The notes under the pieces were generated by a model. The model searched no databases. It was not told the DNA's origin and saw nothing but the letters and a program-made list of their open reading frames with translations. Positions 7,214 through 15,279 of a stretch of 64,000 nucleotides of DNA are shown piece after piece. The stretch is from NCBI GenBank assembly GCA_050010035.1, contig JBEKLU010000008.1, positions 1 through 64,000 of the forward strand. Reading direction: 5' to 3'. The translations under genes and the position numbers were made by a program. This DNA is from Roseiarcus sp050010035 (lineage in GTDB: Bacteria > Pseudomonadota > Alphaproteobacteria > Rhizobiales > Beijerinckiaceae). Positions within the stretch are counted from its first letter, which is position 1, and the number at the start of each line of letters is the position of its first letter.

Positions 7214-8464
7214 TCAGCCTGTTCCGATCGGCGCGTCCTTAAACAACACTTCTCTGTCACGAGCAAAATTCTTGATCAGCGGCAGCGCGGCGCCGCCGAT
7301 GGCGCTCGCGTCCGCGCCGATCGTTCCGGCGATGATCGTCACGTCGGACAATCCGCGCCGATCGAGCGTCTCGACCTGCGCGGCGACGCGCAGGCAAAGC
7401 TTGCGGCGCACGGCTTCCGGCATCGCCCCGTCGATGACGATCGCTTCGACGTCGAGGACCGCGATCGCCGCGATCGCCGCGTAAGCGAGGGCGAACGCCG
7501 CCTCCTCGATCCATTCGTCGAGGAGCGGCCCGAAATCGTCCCAGGCGTCGGGCGTTCGCCAGATCGAGGAGGGGTCGGCGCCGGAGGCTTCGACGCGTCG
7601 CTCGAGCTGGCAGATCGAGGCGCGGGCGATCAGTTGGGTCATAGGCTGGCGGCTGGGATCTTGCGCGGCGACCGGCATCGAGCCGAGCGCCGCGGCGTTG
7701 CCGGTGCGGCCGGGATAGAGCGCCCCGTCGAGGACGAGGCCGCCGCCGACGAACGCGCCGAGAAAGAAATAGAGAAAATCGCGATGCCGCCAGGCCTCGC
7801 CGAAAAAGAACTCTGCCGCGCAGGCCGACGTGGCGTCGTTGCACAACGTCACCGGGTAAGGGCACGAGCGCGCCAATTCCTCCTCGATCGAGAAGGATCG
7901 CCAGGCGTCCATCTCCTCGGCCGGCGCGCCGATCTCGGCCGACCAGTTCCACAACTGGAACGGCGAGGCGACGCCGAGCCCGGCGATGCGGCGGCGCTGC
8001 GCCGGCGTCAGCGTCCGCGTCATCGGCTCGAGCGCGCCGGCGAGGAACTCCATCACCGAGTTCGGCGTCGGATAGGCGTAGGTTCGATGCGTTCGCTGAA
8101 GGACCCGCCCGCAAAAGTCGATCAGGACGAGATCGCAACTGCGGCGGCCGATGGTCAGCCCGAGGGAAAACGCCCCGTCGGGATCGAGCGACACCGGCAC
8201 CGTCGGCTGCCCGACGCGGCCGCGCAACGGCGCCTCGCGGCGCAGCAAGCCGTCGACCTGCAGGCGATTCATGATCGCTGAAGTCGATTGCACGGAGAGC
8301 CCGGTCATGCGCGCGACCTCGATCTTGGAGAGCTGTCCGAAGCGGCGCACCAGCGAGAGGATCAGCCGCTCGTTGTAGAGACGCACTCCCGTCTGGTCGG
8401 CGCCGCTGGCGACGGGCGACGGCGGCGGGGGAGGCGCGGCGCTCTCGTCGACCGCTTCCGTCAT
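7214..8464 (-). CDS. frcR: ROK-family transcriptional repressor (FrcR-like)
   Basis: A 416-residue protein. Residues 28-85 form a MarR-like winged helix-turn-helix (FGQLSKIEVARMTGLSVQST); the rest is a ROK sugar-sensing domain (residues 95-400, with the GAFVGGGLVLDGALY region). Proteins of this build repress sugar-uptake genes and release DNA on binding a sugar or sugar phosphate. It is divergent from a fructose-type ABC transporter, the same order as frcR/frcBCAK in Sinorhizobium, which supports the name. A perfect 14-base palindrome between the two start codons is a likely operator. The ROK part seems divergent and may not be catalytic. Confidence 0.85.
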   Translation of the reverse strand: MTEAVDESAAPPPPPSPVASGADQTGVRLYNERLILSLVRRFGQLSKIEVARMTGLSVQSTSAIMNRLQVDGLLRREAPLRGRVGQPTVPVSLDPDGAFSLGLTIGRRSCDLVLIDFCGRVLQRTHRTYAYPTPNSVMEFLAGALEPMTRTLTPAQRRRIAGLGVASPFQLWNWSAEIGAPAEEMDAWRSFSIEEELARSCPYPVTLCNDATSACAAEFFFGEAWRHRDFLYFFLGAFVGGGLVLDGALYPGRTGNAAALGSMPVAAQDPSRQPMTQLIARASICQLERRVEASGADPSSIWRTPDAWDDFGPLLDEWIEEAAFALAYAAIAAIAVLDVEAIVIDGAMPEAVRRKLCLRVAAQVETLDRRGLSDVTIIAGTIGADASAIGGAALPLIKNFARDREVLFKDAPIGTG

Positions 8465-8526
8465 GAATTCTCCTCGCGCGTCGTCCCGCGCGACGCATTG
8501 TCGCGGCGGCCGCGGTCCTCGTCGCG

Positions 8527-8540
8527 TCTAGCATGCTAGA
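8527..8540. promoter_or_regulatory. palindromic operator candidate between frcR and frcB
   Basis: TCTAGCATGCTAGA is a perfect 14-base palindrome in the 262-base divergent spacer, 62 bases upstream of the frcR start and 186 bases from frcB. An AT-rich stretch with a TTGACT (8587-8592) follows toward frcB. The position fits a ROK dimer site controlling both directions. Inferred, not tested. Confidence 0.5.
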
Positions 8541-8726
8541 AGGCGGTCGAGCTGTCAATAATAATTCAGGCGGATTGATTTATCCATTGACTCTCGCCTC
8601 GGATTTTGGCCCTATGGCGGCGCGACGGCGCGGACCCGACTTGGCCAGAGTCGGTTTCGGCGTTTCGCCAATGTCGTGGGCGAGGCGCGGATTCCGTCGG
8701 CAATCCAGTTGTTTCGGGAGGTAGCC

Positions 8727-9740
8727 ATGTCCAGGAAATTCGCAATGTTGTCGACCGCGGCGATCGCGGCTCTGTCGATCGGCATGATGAGCGCGCCGAC
8801 TTTTGCGGCGGAGACCATCATCGGTCTGGTCACCAAGACCAACACCAATCCGTTTTTCGTCAAGATGAAGGAAGGCGCTCAGGCCAAAGCCAAGGAGCTC
8901 GGCGTCACCCTGCAGGCCTACGCCGGCAAGTTCGACGGCGACAACGACGGCGAGGTCGCCGCCATCGAGGCGCTGATGGCCGCCGGCGCCAAGGGCATTC
9001 TTCTGGTGCCGAGCGATTCCACCGCGATCGTGCCGACCGTCGAAAAGGCGCGCAAAGCCGGCATCATCGTCATCACGCTCGACACGCCGCTCGATCCGAT
9101 CACCGCCGCCGACGCCAATTTCGCCACCGACAACTTCAAGGCCGGCTTGCTGATCGGCCAGTGGGCGAAGGCGACGCTCGGCGACAAGGCCGCCACCGCC
9201 AAGATCGCGACGCTCGACCTCGCCGCCAACGAGCCGACGGTCGACTATCTCAGGCACAACGGCTTCCTCACCGGCTTCGGCATCCCGGTCAAGGATCCCA
9301 AGCACTACGCCACGAGCGACAGCCCGCAGATCGTCGGCTCCGACGTGACGCAGGGGTCGGACGAAGGCGGCCGCAAGGCGATGGAGAACATCCTGCAGAA
9401 GGCTTCCCAGATCGACGTCGTCTACGCGATCAACGAGCCGTCGGCGGACGGCGGCTACGCCGCGCTGAAGGCGGCGGGCAAGGAAAAGGGCGTGCTGGTC
9501 GTCGCGGTCGACGGCGGCTGCGGGGGCATCAAGAGCGTCAAGCAAGGCGTGATCGGCGCCACCTCGCAGCAATATCCGCTGCTGATGGCCGCCGACGGCG
9601 TCGAGGCGATCGTCGAATACGTCAAGACCGGCAAGAAGCCCGTCAGCATGGACACCGGCGAGAAGCTCGTCACCGATCACCCCGTGCCAGGCGTTCCCTC
9701 GATCGACACCACCGAAGGAACCAAGCTCTGCTGGGGTTGA
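8727..9740 (+). CDS. frcB: fructose-type ABC transporter, periplasmic binding protein
   Basis: A 337-residue exported sugar-binding protein of the RbsB/FrcB group. A signal peptide covers residues 1-28 (MSRKFAMLSTAAIAALSIGM..., cleavage near TFAA). The mature start ETIIGLVTKTNTNPFFVKMK, internal DGGCGGIKSVKQGVIGATSQ and C-terminal CWG closely follow FrcB of rhizobia, which binds fructose (and ribose and mannose). The start at 8727 has a GGGAGG ribosome site; a longer upstream frame exists but lacks a signal peptide start. First gene of frcBCA, probably repressed by the divergent ROK protein. Confidence 0.92.
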   Translation: MSRKFAMLSTAAIAALSIGMMSAPTFAAETIIGLVTKTNTNPFFVKMKEGAQAKAKELGVTLQAYAGKFDGDNDGEVAAIEALMAAGAKGILLVPSDSTAIVPTVEKARKAGIIVITLDTPLDPITAADANFATDNFKAGLLIGQWAKATLGDKAATAKIATLDLAANEPTVDYLRHNGFLTGFGIPVKDPKHYATSDSPQIVGSDVTQGSDEGGRKAMENILQKASQIDVVYAINEPSADGGYAALKAAGKEKGVLVVAVDGGCGGIKSVKQGVIGATSQQYPLLMAADGVEAIVEYVKTGKKPVSMDTGEKLVTDHPVPGVPSIDTTEGTKLCWG

Positions 9741-9776
9741 TTTCGCCGGAGTTTGATCGCTTAATAACATGATAAG

Positions 9777-9809
9777 TCGGCGCTCGGGAGCTTCGCCTTC
9801 GAGCGCCGA
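9777..9809 (+). terminator. intercistronic hairpin between frcB and frcC
   Basis: TCGGCGCTCG (9777-9786) pairs perfectly with CGAGCGCCGA (9800-9809), followed by TTTCTTA. It sits in the 116-base gap after the binding-protein gene. Such hairpins commonly cause partial termination or protect the 3' end so that the binding protein is made in excess over permease and ATPase. That role is inferred. Confidence 0.7.
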
Positions 9810-9856
9810 TTTCTTAAGATGCGCGAGCCTAAGTCGGAACAAGGGGGGAGCGGCCG

Positions 9857-10942
9857 ATGAGCGAAGCTTCGCAAGGCGAACGGCCCACGCCGCAGGAATT
9901 CGAGCGCGTGCTCGCGGCGGCCGCGACCACGCAGGCCGCGTTCGAGGAAGAAAATCTCTCGCTCGCCAAACGCGCGCAGCGCTTCCTCCATCTTTATCCC
10001 ACCACGGTTCCCTTCGTGGTGCTGCTCCTCGGCCTCCTGCTCGGGGTGAGCGTCAACTACTCGCACTTCGTCACCGGCAGCAATCTGTCGACCGTGCTGA
10101 CGCAGGTGACGATCATCGGCATCCTCGGCATCGCGCAGACCCTGGTGATCCTGACCGCCGGCATCGATCTCTCGGTCGGCGTGATCATGGTGATTTCATC
10201 GGTCGTGATGGGGCGGCTGGCGGTCGTCGACGGCGTGCCGATCTTCGTCGCGTTTCCGCTGGGATTGCTGTGCGGCGTCGCCTGCGGTTTTCTCAATGGC
10301 TTGCTCGTCACGCGTATGAAAATGCCGCCCTTCATCGTCACCTTGGGCACGCTCAGCATCATCGGCGCGCTCAACACGTTCTATTCGCAGAGCGAGACCA
10401 TTCGCGAGCAGGACCTCGAAGACAAGGCGCCGTTCCTGCAATCGATGGGCGTCCCCTTCGAGATCGGCGGCGCGCGCATCATCCTCGCCAGTTTCCTGTT
10501 GATCGCCTTGGCGATCATCGTCTGGTACGTGCTCAATCGCACCGCCTACGGCCGTCACGTCTATGCGACCGGCGACGATCCCGAGGCCGCGCGTCTGGCC
10601 GGCATCGACACCGACCGCATCCTGCTCAGCGTCTACGTTCTGGCCGGGCTCATCTCGGCGATCGCCGGCTGGGCGCTGATCGGCCGCATCGGCGCGATCA
10701 GCCCGACAGCGGGCGCGAACGGCAACCTCGACTCCATCACCGCCGTGGTGATCGGCGGCACCAGCCTGTTCGGCGGACGCGGCTCGATCATCGGCACGTT
10801 GGTCGGCGCGCTGATCGTCGGCGTCTTCCGCTCCGCGGTGTCGCTCGCCGGACTCGACGTCCTGTGGCAGGAATTCGCCATCGGCGTGCTGATCATCGTC
10901 GCCGTGGCGCTCGATCAATGGATACGGAGGGTTTCCAAGTGA
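9857..10942 (+). CDS. frcC: fructose-type ABC transporter, permease
   Basis: A 361-residue inner-membrane protein of the BPD_transp_2 (RbsC-like) family. About 50 polar N-terminal residues come first, then eight to ten hydrophobic segments, with family landmarks LTAGIDLSVGVIM and GGTSLFGGRGSIIGTLVGAL. Its length matches rhizobial FrcC. The ATG follows AAGGGGGGAG. The stop codon overlaps the GTG of the ATPase gene, so the two are coupled. Confidence 0.93.
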   Translation: MSEASQGERPTPQEFERVLAAAATTQAAFEEENLSLAKRAQRFLHLYPTTVPFVVLLLGLLLGVSVNYSHFVTGSNLSTVLTQVTIIGILGIAQTLVILTAGIDLSVGVIMVISSVVMGRLAVVDGVPIFVAFPLGLLCGVACGFLNGLLVTRMKMPPFIVTLGTLSIIGALNTFYSQSETIREQDLEDKAPFLQSMGVPFEIGGARIILASFLLIALAIIVWYVLNRTAYGRHVYATGDDPEAARLAGIDTDRILLSVYVLAGLISAIAGWALIGRIGAISPTAGANGNLDSITAVVIGGTSLFGGRGSIIGTLVGALIVGVFRSAVSLAGLDVLWQEFAIGVLIIVAVALDQWIRRVSK

Positions 10943-11718
10943 GCGTCGAACCCATCCTGCAGGCGCGCGCGCTCGTCAAGCGCTACGGCCGCGTCACGGC
11001 GCTCGACCACGCTGATTTCGATCTCTACCCCGGCGAGATCCTCGCCGTGATCGGCGACAACGGCGCGGGCAAGTCGACGATGATCAAGGCGCTGTGCGGC
11101 GCCGTGATCCCCGACTCGGGAGAAATCAGGCTGGCCGGCGACGTGGTTCATTTCCGCTCGCCGATCGACGCGCGCGAGGCGGGCATCGAGACCGTCTACC
11201 AGAATCTCGCGCTGTCGCCGGCGCTGTCGATCGCCGACAATATTTTCTTGGGGCGCGAGATTCGTTCGCCAGGCTTCTTCGGCAAGGTCCTCCGCTATCT
11301 CGATCGCGGGACGATGCAAAAATTCGCGCGCGAAAAACTCAACGAGATCGGGTTGATGACGATCCAGAACATCAACCAGCCGGTGGAGACGCTGTCGGGC
11401 GGGCAGCGTCAGGGCGTGGCGGTGGCGCGCGCCGCGGCCTTCGCGCGCCGCGTCATCATCATGGACGAACCGACGGCGGCGCTCGGCGTGAAGGAATCGC
11501 GCCGCGTGCTGGAGCTCATCCTCGACGTGAAGAAGCGCGGCCTGCCGATCATCCTCATTTCGCACAACATGCCGCACGTGTTCGAGGTCGCCGACCGCAT
11601 CCACATCCATCGGCTCGGCCGCCGGCTGACGGTGATCGATCCCAAGAAGCAGACGATGTCCGACGCCGTCGCGATGATGACCGGCGCCATGGCGCCGCCG
11701 GTCGATCAGGCCGCTTGA
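10939..11718 (+). CDS. frcA: fructose-type ABC transporter, ATP-binding protein
   Basis: A 259-residue ABC ATPase with a single nucleotide-binding domain. Walker A is GDNGAGKST (residues 36-44), the signature is LSGGQRQGVAVARAAAF, and Walker B is VIIMDEPTAALG. A single domain, not the doubled RbsA/AraG type, is what FrcA has. The GTG start at 10939 overlaps the frcC stop and follows GGAGG. No sugar kinase (frcK) follows it, unlike in Sinorhizobium; the next gene is an aldo/keto reductase 125 bases on. Confidence 0.93.
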   Translation: MSVEPILQARALVKRYGRVTALDHADFDLYPGEILAVIGDNGAGKSTMIKALCGAVIPDSGEIRLAGDVVHFRSPIDAREAGIETVYQNLALSPALSIADNIFLGREIRSPGFFGKVLRYLDRGTMQKFAREKLNEIGLMTIQNINQPVETLSGGQRQGVAVARAAAFARRVIIMDEPTAALGVKESRRVLELILDVKKRGLPIILISHNMPHVFEVADRIHIHRLGRRLTVIDPKKQTMSDAVAMMTGAMAPPVDQAA

Positions 11719-11843
11719 TCGCCTCGATCGCGCCGGGTTCGGCGATGCTGAGCCGTGCCGCTCTTGCGGGGGGTCGCGCGAGCGCATAGGTGGGCGCTGC
11801 GCCCGTTTGCCCTGTTTCCCGCCCATCCCGGAGATTCCGCCTC

Positions 11844-12878
11844 ATGCGCTATCGACCGCTCGGCCGTACCGGCCAATTCGTCTCGGAAATCTGCCTGGGC
11901 GCCATGACCTTCAGCGGCGGCGCCGGATTCTGGCGCGCCATCGGCACGGTCGAACAGAAGGGCGCCACCGCGCTGGTGGAGCGCGCGCTCGCGGCGGGCG
12001 TCAATTTCATCGACACCGCCGACGTCTATTCCGAGGGGCAGTCCGAGGTCATGCTCGGTCAGGCCCTGCGCGACCTTCAGGTCAAGCGCGAGGACGTCGT
12101 CATCGCCACCAAGGTGCGCGGCCGCACTGGGCCTGGGCCGAACGCGGTCGGGCTCTCGCGTGGCCACATCATGGACCAGATCGCCGGCTCCCTGAAGCGG
12201 CTGGGGCTCGACCATGTCGACCTCTATCAGATCCACGGCTTCGATCCGGAGACGCCGATCGAGCAGACTTTGCGCGCGCTCGACGACTGCGTTTCGCGCG
12301 GCCTGGTGCGCACTCTCGGCTGCTCCAACCTCGCGGCCTGGCAGATCATGAAGGCGCTGGGGATTTCCGAGCGGCGCGGCTTCGCCCGCTTCGAGACGGT
12401 GCAGGCCTATTACACCATTGCTGGCCGCGATCTCGAACGCGATATCCTGCCGCTGGTCGAGGACCAGGGCCTGGGCGTGATGGTGTGGAGCCCGCTCGCC
12501 GGGGGGCTCCTGTCGGGCAAGTTCACCCGAGACGGCTTGAAGCCGGACGGCGCGCGGCGCGCCGTGTTCGATTTTCCTCCGGTCAACCGCGAGCGCGCGT
12601 TCGACATCATCGACGCGATGCGGCCGATCGCCGCCGCACACGACGCCTCGGTCGCGCGCGTCGCGCTCGCTTGGCTGCTGCAACGAAAAGGGGTCATGAG
12701 CGTCATCGTCGGCGCCAAGACGATCGAGCAGCTCGACGACAATCTCGCCGCCGCCAAGCTGAGCCTGAGCGCCGAAGAGATCGCTGCGCTCGACAAGGTC
12801 AGCGCGCCGACCCCCGAATACCCCGGCTGGATGATCGCGCGCCAGAGCGACCAGCGCTGGCCCGAGCCGAAGGAGTGA
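11844..12878 (+). CDS. aldo/keto reductase
   Basis: A 344-residue NADPH-dependent oxidoreductase of the AKR family, TIM barrel. Catalytic residues are visible: Asp and Tyr in DTADVYSEGQSE, Lys in IATKVRG and His in YQIHGFD. The C-terminal VIVGAKTIEQLDDNL is the cofactor-binding end. It follows frcA in the same direction and precedes a Gfo/Idh/MocA enzyme, so a role in reducing or oxidising a sugar taken up by FrcBCA is likely, but the substrate is unknown. Confidence 0.9.
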   Translation: MRYRPLGRTGQFVSEICLGAMTFSGGAGFWRAIGTVEQKGATALVERALAAGVNFIDTADVYSEGQSEVMLGQALRDLQVKREDVVIATKVRGRTGPGPNAVGLSRGHIMDQIAGSLKRLGLDHVDLYQIHGFDPETPIEQTLRALDDCVSRGLVRTLGCSNLAAWQIMKALGISERRGFARFETVQAYYTIAGRDLERDILPLVEDQGLGVMVWSPLAGGLLSGKFTRDGLKPDGARRAVFDFPPVNRERAFDIIDAMRPIAAAHDASVARVALAWLLQRKGVMSVIVGAKTIEQLDDNLAAAKLSLSAEEIAALDKVSAPTPEYPGWMIARQSDQRWPEPKE

Positions 12879-12898
12879 GGGCAGTTTACCCACCAAGG

Positions 12899-12958
12899 CC
12901 CTCACCGCAACCCTTCTCCCGCTTGCGGGAGAAGGTGGCCCGAAGGGCCGGATGAGGG
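12899..12958. repeat. dispersed intergenic palindromic repeat, copy 1
   Basis: CCTTCTCCCGC (12912-12922) pairs with GCGGGAGAAGG (12925-12935) around TT, followed by GGCCC/GGGCC (12937-12949); the outer CCCTCA and TGAGGG also match. Three related blocks occur at 14.1, 14.2 and 49.2 kb. This general type is widespread in Hyphomicrobiales intergenic DNA. Confidence 0.85.
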
Positions 12959-13024
12959 GCTGCGCAAACCACCGAACTATGCGCTCGGAAACCGTGTGAC
13001 ACGGGAAAGAATCGGGAGGGCCAA

Positions 13025-14029
13025 ATGACTCGCAAAGTCTCATGGGGCGTGCTCGGCGCCGCGAAGATCGGCCTCGAGAAGGTCATTCCGGCGATGCAGC
13101 GCGGCGAGGTCGCGCGCGTCGACGCCATCGCCTCGCGCGATATCGTCAAAGCCCGCCGGGCCGCCGCCGCTCTGGGCATAGCAAAAGCCTACGGCTCCTA
13201 CGAGGAGCTGCTCGCCGATCCAGCGATCGAGGCGGTCTACAATCCCCTGCCCAACGAGCTGCACGTTCCCTGGACCATCCGCGCGCTCGAAGCGGGCAAG
13301 CACGTCTTGTGCGAAAAGCCGATCGCGCTCGACGCGGCGCAGGCGCACGCGCTGATCGAGGCGCGCGAACGCTCCGGCAAGCTCATCGCCGAAGCCTTCA
13401 TGGTGCGCTTTCACCCGCAGTGGCGGCGCGCGCGCGAGATCGCGCGTTCGGGCGCGATCGGGACGCCGCGTGCGATCCAGACGTTCTTTTCCTATCGGCT
13501 GACCGACGCCGACAACATCCGCAACCGGCCGCCGGGCGGCGGCGGGCTCTACGACATCGGCTGCTACGTGATCCTCACCGCTCGATACATCTTCGCCGCC
13601 GAGCCGACGCGCGTCGTCGCCGCGCTCGACGTCGATCCCGCCTTCGCTACCGACCGATTGGCGAGCGCGCTGATCGAATTCCCCGGCGGCCGGCATCTGA
13701 CCTTCACCTGCGCGACCCAGCTTTCCGCGCATCAGCGCGTCACGATCGTCGGCGAACAGGGCCGCGTCGAAATCGCCATTCCCTTCAACGCGCCGCTCGA
13801 CCGGTCGATGCGCTTGCTCGTCGACAGCGGCGCCGATCTCGTCGGTGGCGGCGCGCGGGTCGAGGAATTCCCGGTCTGCGATCAATACACGTTGCAGGGC
13901 GACGCCTTCTCGCGCGCGATCCTCGGCGAGGCGCCGCTGGAATTCCCCATCGAGGACGCCGTCGCCAACATGCGCGTCATCGACGCGGCGTTCCGCTCAG
14001 GCCGCAGCGGCGGGTGGGAGAGGGTGTGA
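13025..14029 (+). CDS. Gfo/Idh/MocA family oxidoreductase
   Basis: A 334-residue NAD(P)-dependent sugar or cyclitol dehydrogenase. The N-terminal Rossmann fold begins GVLGAAKIG (residues 8-16), CEKPIALD (about 96-103) is the family's Glu-Lys-Pro catalytic block, and GGGGLYDIGCYVI begins the C-terminal half. The ATG at 13025 fits the family start. Its substrate is unknown; its place after the frc transporter and aldo/keto reductase suggests a sugar-oxidising role. A palindromic repeat separates it from the reductase gene, so separate transcription is possible. Confidence 0.9.
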   Translation: MTRKVSWGVLGAAKIGLEKVIPAMQRGEVARVDAIASRDIVKARRAAAALGIAKAYGSYEELLADPAIEAVYNPLPNELHVPWTIRALEAGKHVLCEKPIALDAAQAHALIEARERSGKLIAEAFMVRFHPQWRRAREIARSGAIGTPRAIQTFFSYRLTDADNIRNRPPGGGGLYDIGCYVILTARYIFAAEPTRVVAALDVDPAFATDRLASALIEFPGGRHLTFTCATQLSAHQRVTIVGEQGRVEIAIPFNAPLDRSMRLLVDSGADLVGGGARVEEFPVCDQYTLQGDAFSRAILGEAPLEFPIEDAVANMRVIDAAFRSGRSGGWERV

Positions 14030-14089
14030 GGGCAGGGGGCGGCCGGTCGCGATGGAGCGCCTCGCATCAGCCAAGTTGAAGGGGCGCGC

Positions 14090-14150
14090 CCTCCTTCCCC
14101 CCTTGCGGGGGAAGGTGGCCCTTGCGTCAGCAAGGGCCGGATGAGGGGGA
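14090..14150. repeat. dispersed intergenic palindromic repeat, copy 2
   Basis: CCTTCCCCC and GGGGGAAGG form a first hairpin; GGCCCTTGC (14118-14126) and GCAAGGGCC (14131-14139) form a second; the block ends in GGATGAGGGG as in copy 1. Confidence 0.85.
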
Positions 14151-14212
14151 TCGCGCGAAGCGCGATGGCTTCGTCGATCGCCGCTCACCTCGTCAAGCCG
14201 CCTCGCTTCGCT

Positions 14213-14290
14213 CGCCCCCTCATCCGGCCGGCTCCGCCGGCCACCTCTCAGCGAACCGAAGGTTCGCCTGACACCCGCGAGGGGGGAAGG
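14213..14290. repeat. dispersed intergenic palindromic repeat, copy 3 (reverse)
   Basis: This copy is in the opposite orientation. It begins CCCCTCATCCGGCC, then GGCCGGC/GCCGGCC, then GCGAACC (14251-14257) pairing with GGTTCGC (14261-14267), and ends in GAGGGGGGAAGG. Together with copy 2 it brackets about 60 bases. The following 14291-14605 holds no gene I can support. Confidence 0.75.
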
Positions 14291-14607
14291 GACGCGCAAC
14301 CTTGCAATTTCGGAGCAAGGCGGTCTCGCTGCGCCAGCCGCGGGCTCGAACCGGAGAGGCCGCCATGGAGAAATCGCAGGGTCGGCGGTCGAGCGCAGCG
14401 GCGCCGCAACCGGGTTCGACGCGCGCGCGCGTTCCGGTCCGCGACGAAGCGGCTTCAATGGTTTGAACGCGCTTTTCTGTCCAAGTCGCCGCCCGCGTCG
14501 CCATGTCCCCGCATTTGGGAGTCGTCGGCGGCGGCACTGTGTGTGGCGGCGAGGGCGGGGCAGTTCTCGCCTGGAAGATCTGGAGCTTTCTGTCGGATCA
14601 CGAAATA

Positions 14608-14695
14608 CCGCAATTCGTATCCTGTCCCTGTAAATTGCTGCCCTGTAAATCCTGTAAATCTGTCCCTGTAAATAAATCCTGTAAATCTGTAAATA
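14608..14695. repeat. RAYT-family repeat with CCTGTAAAT tandem copies
   Basis: ATTCGTATCCTGTCCCTG (14613-14630) matches the RAYT right-end sequence at 2985-3001 with few changes. It is followed by five to six copies of (C)CTGTAAAT up to about 14694, which resemble the unit GTCCCCGTAATT of the left-end repeats read in reverse. The block interrupts the gene at 14696-15013. Confidence 0.7.
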
Positions 14696-15013
14696 CCAGA
14701 TGGTCTGACCGTCATGTACGATGCCGAAGTCTGGGCCAATCTGTCCTGATTTTTTTACGCGGTCACGGAGGAATTTATACCCGCATGCCAAAAGGTGGCG
14801 ATATAACAAAGCCTCCCAAACATGTGCCCAGAGCTTGCCATCGTCACCGCACGTAATTTCTTGCACAAGATTTGGCGGCGCTAAGCCGGAGTCCACATAC
14901 GTGGACAGCAAGTCACTGAAATTGTCAGGCGCTACGCCGTCTTGCGGGAAGCGGCGCGCCAGAAAATCTGTGATCTGTGATTTGGTGGCTGACATTCCCC
15001 GGACGGTAGTCAT
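14696..15013 (-). pseudogene. conserved hypothetical gene, truncated by REP-like repeats
   Basis: About 100 N-terminal residues read cleanly (start MTTVRGMSATK, or the internal ATG at 14995), through WEALLYRHLLACGYKF and GQIGPDFGIVHDGQTIW. At that Trp codon the frame runs straight into the CCTGTAAAT repeats and becomes meaningless (repeated IYRIY). Related proteins, as far as I recall, continue well past this point, so the gene is cut and presumably dead. The ATG at 15013 overlaps the stop of a recombinase tail. Function of the intact family unknown. Confidence 0.65.
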
Positions 15014-15160
15014 GTCGCAAGCCTCGAAATCGTCTGATGCGAGACATTGTAGCTTTGCGTGATCGCGCGCATCGTCTCCTCACCCTTGTCCCGTCGTTTG
15101 ATCGCTTCACGCTGATCATGATGCTTACGCGCCGAACGCTGAAGTTTCAAATTGAGACAT
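15010..15160 (-). pseudogene. C-terminal fragment of a serine recombinase (resolvase/invertase)
   Basis: Reading leftward and ending at the TGA at 15010-15012, a frame of about 45 residues gives a lysine- and arginine-rich stretch and then REAIKRRDKGEETMRAITQS followed by YNVSHQTISRLAT. This is the helix-turn-helix tail typical of Hin/Tn3-type serine recombinases. No catalytic domain lies upstream; ptrB begins at 15280. So it is a remnant of a lost mobile element. Confidence 0.6.
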
Positions 15161-15279
15161 CACCAGCGCTTGCCCCTCCCTGCCTCCCCACCGCCGACCG
15201 CCCCGCCCCCCGCACCCGCCTTCCTTTCCCGCCCCGCCCATGGCAATACGGCTCCCCACGTACCGGAGCCCCGCAAGCC

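Noticed and set aside
8606..9772. 388-codon frame overlapping frcB in another phase
   Set aside because: It is Arg/Gly/Asp-rich shadow translation of frcB and lacks any known pattern.
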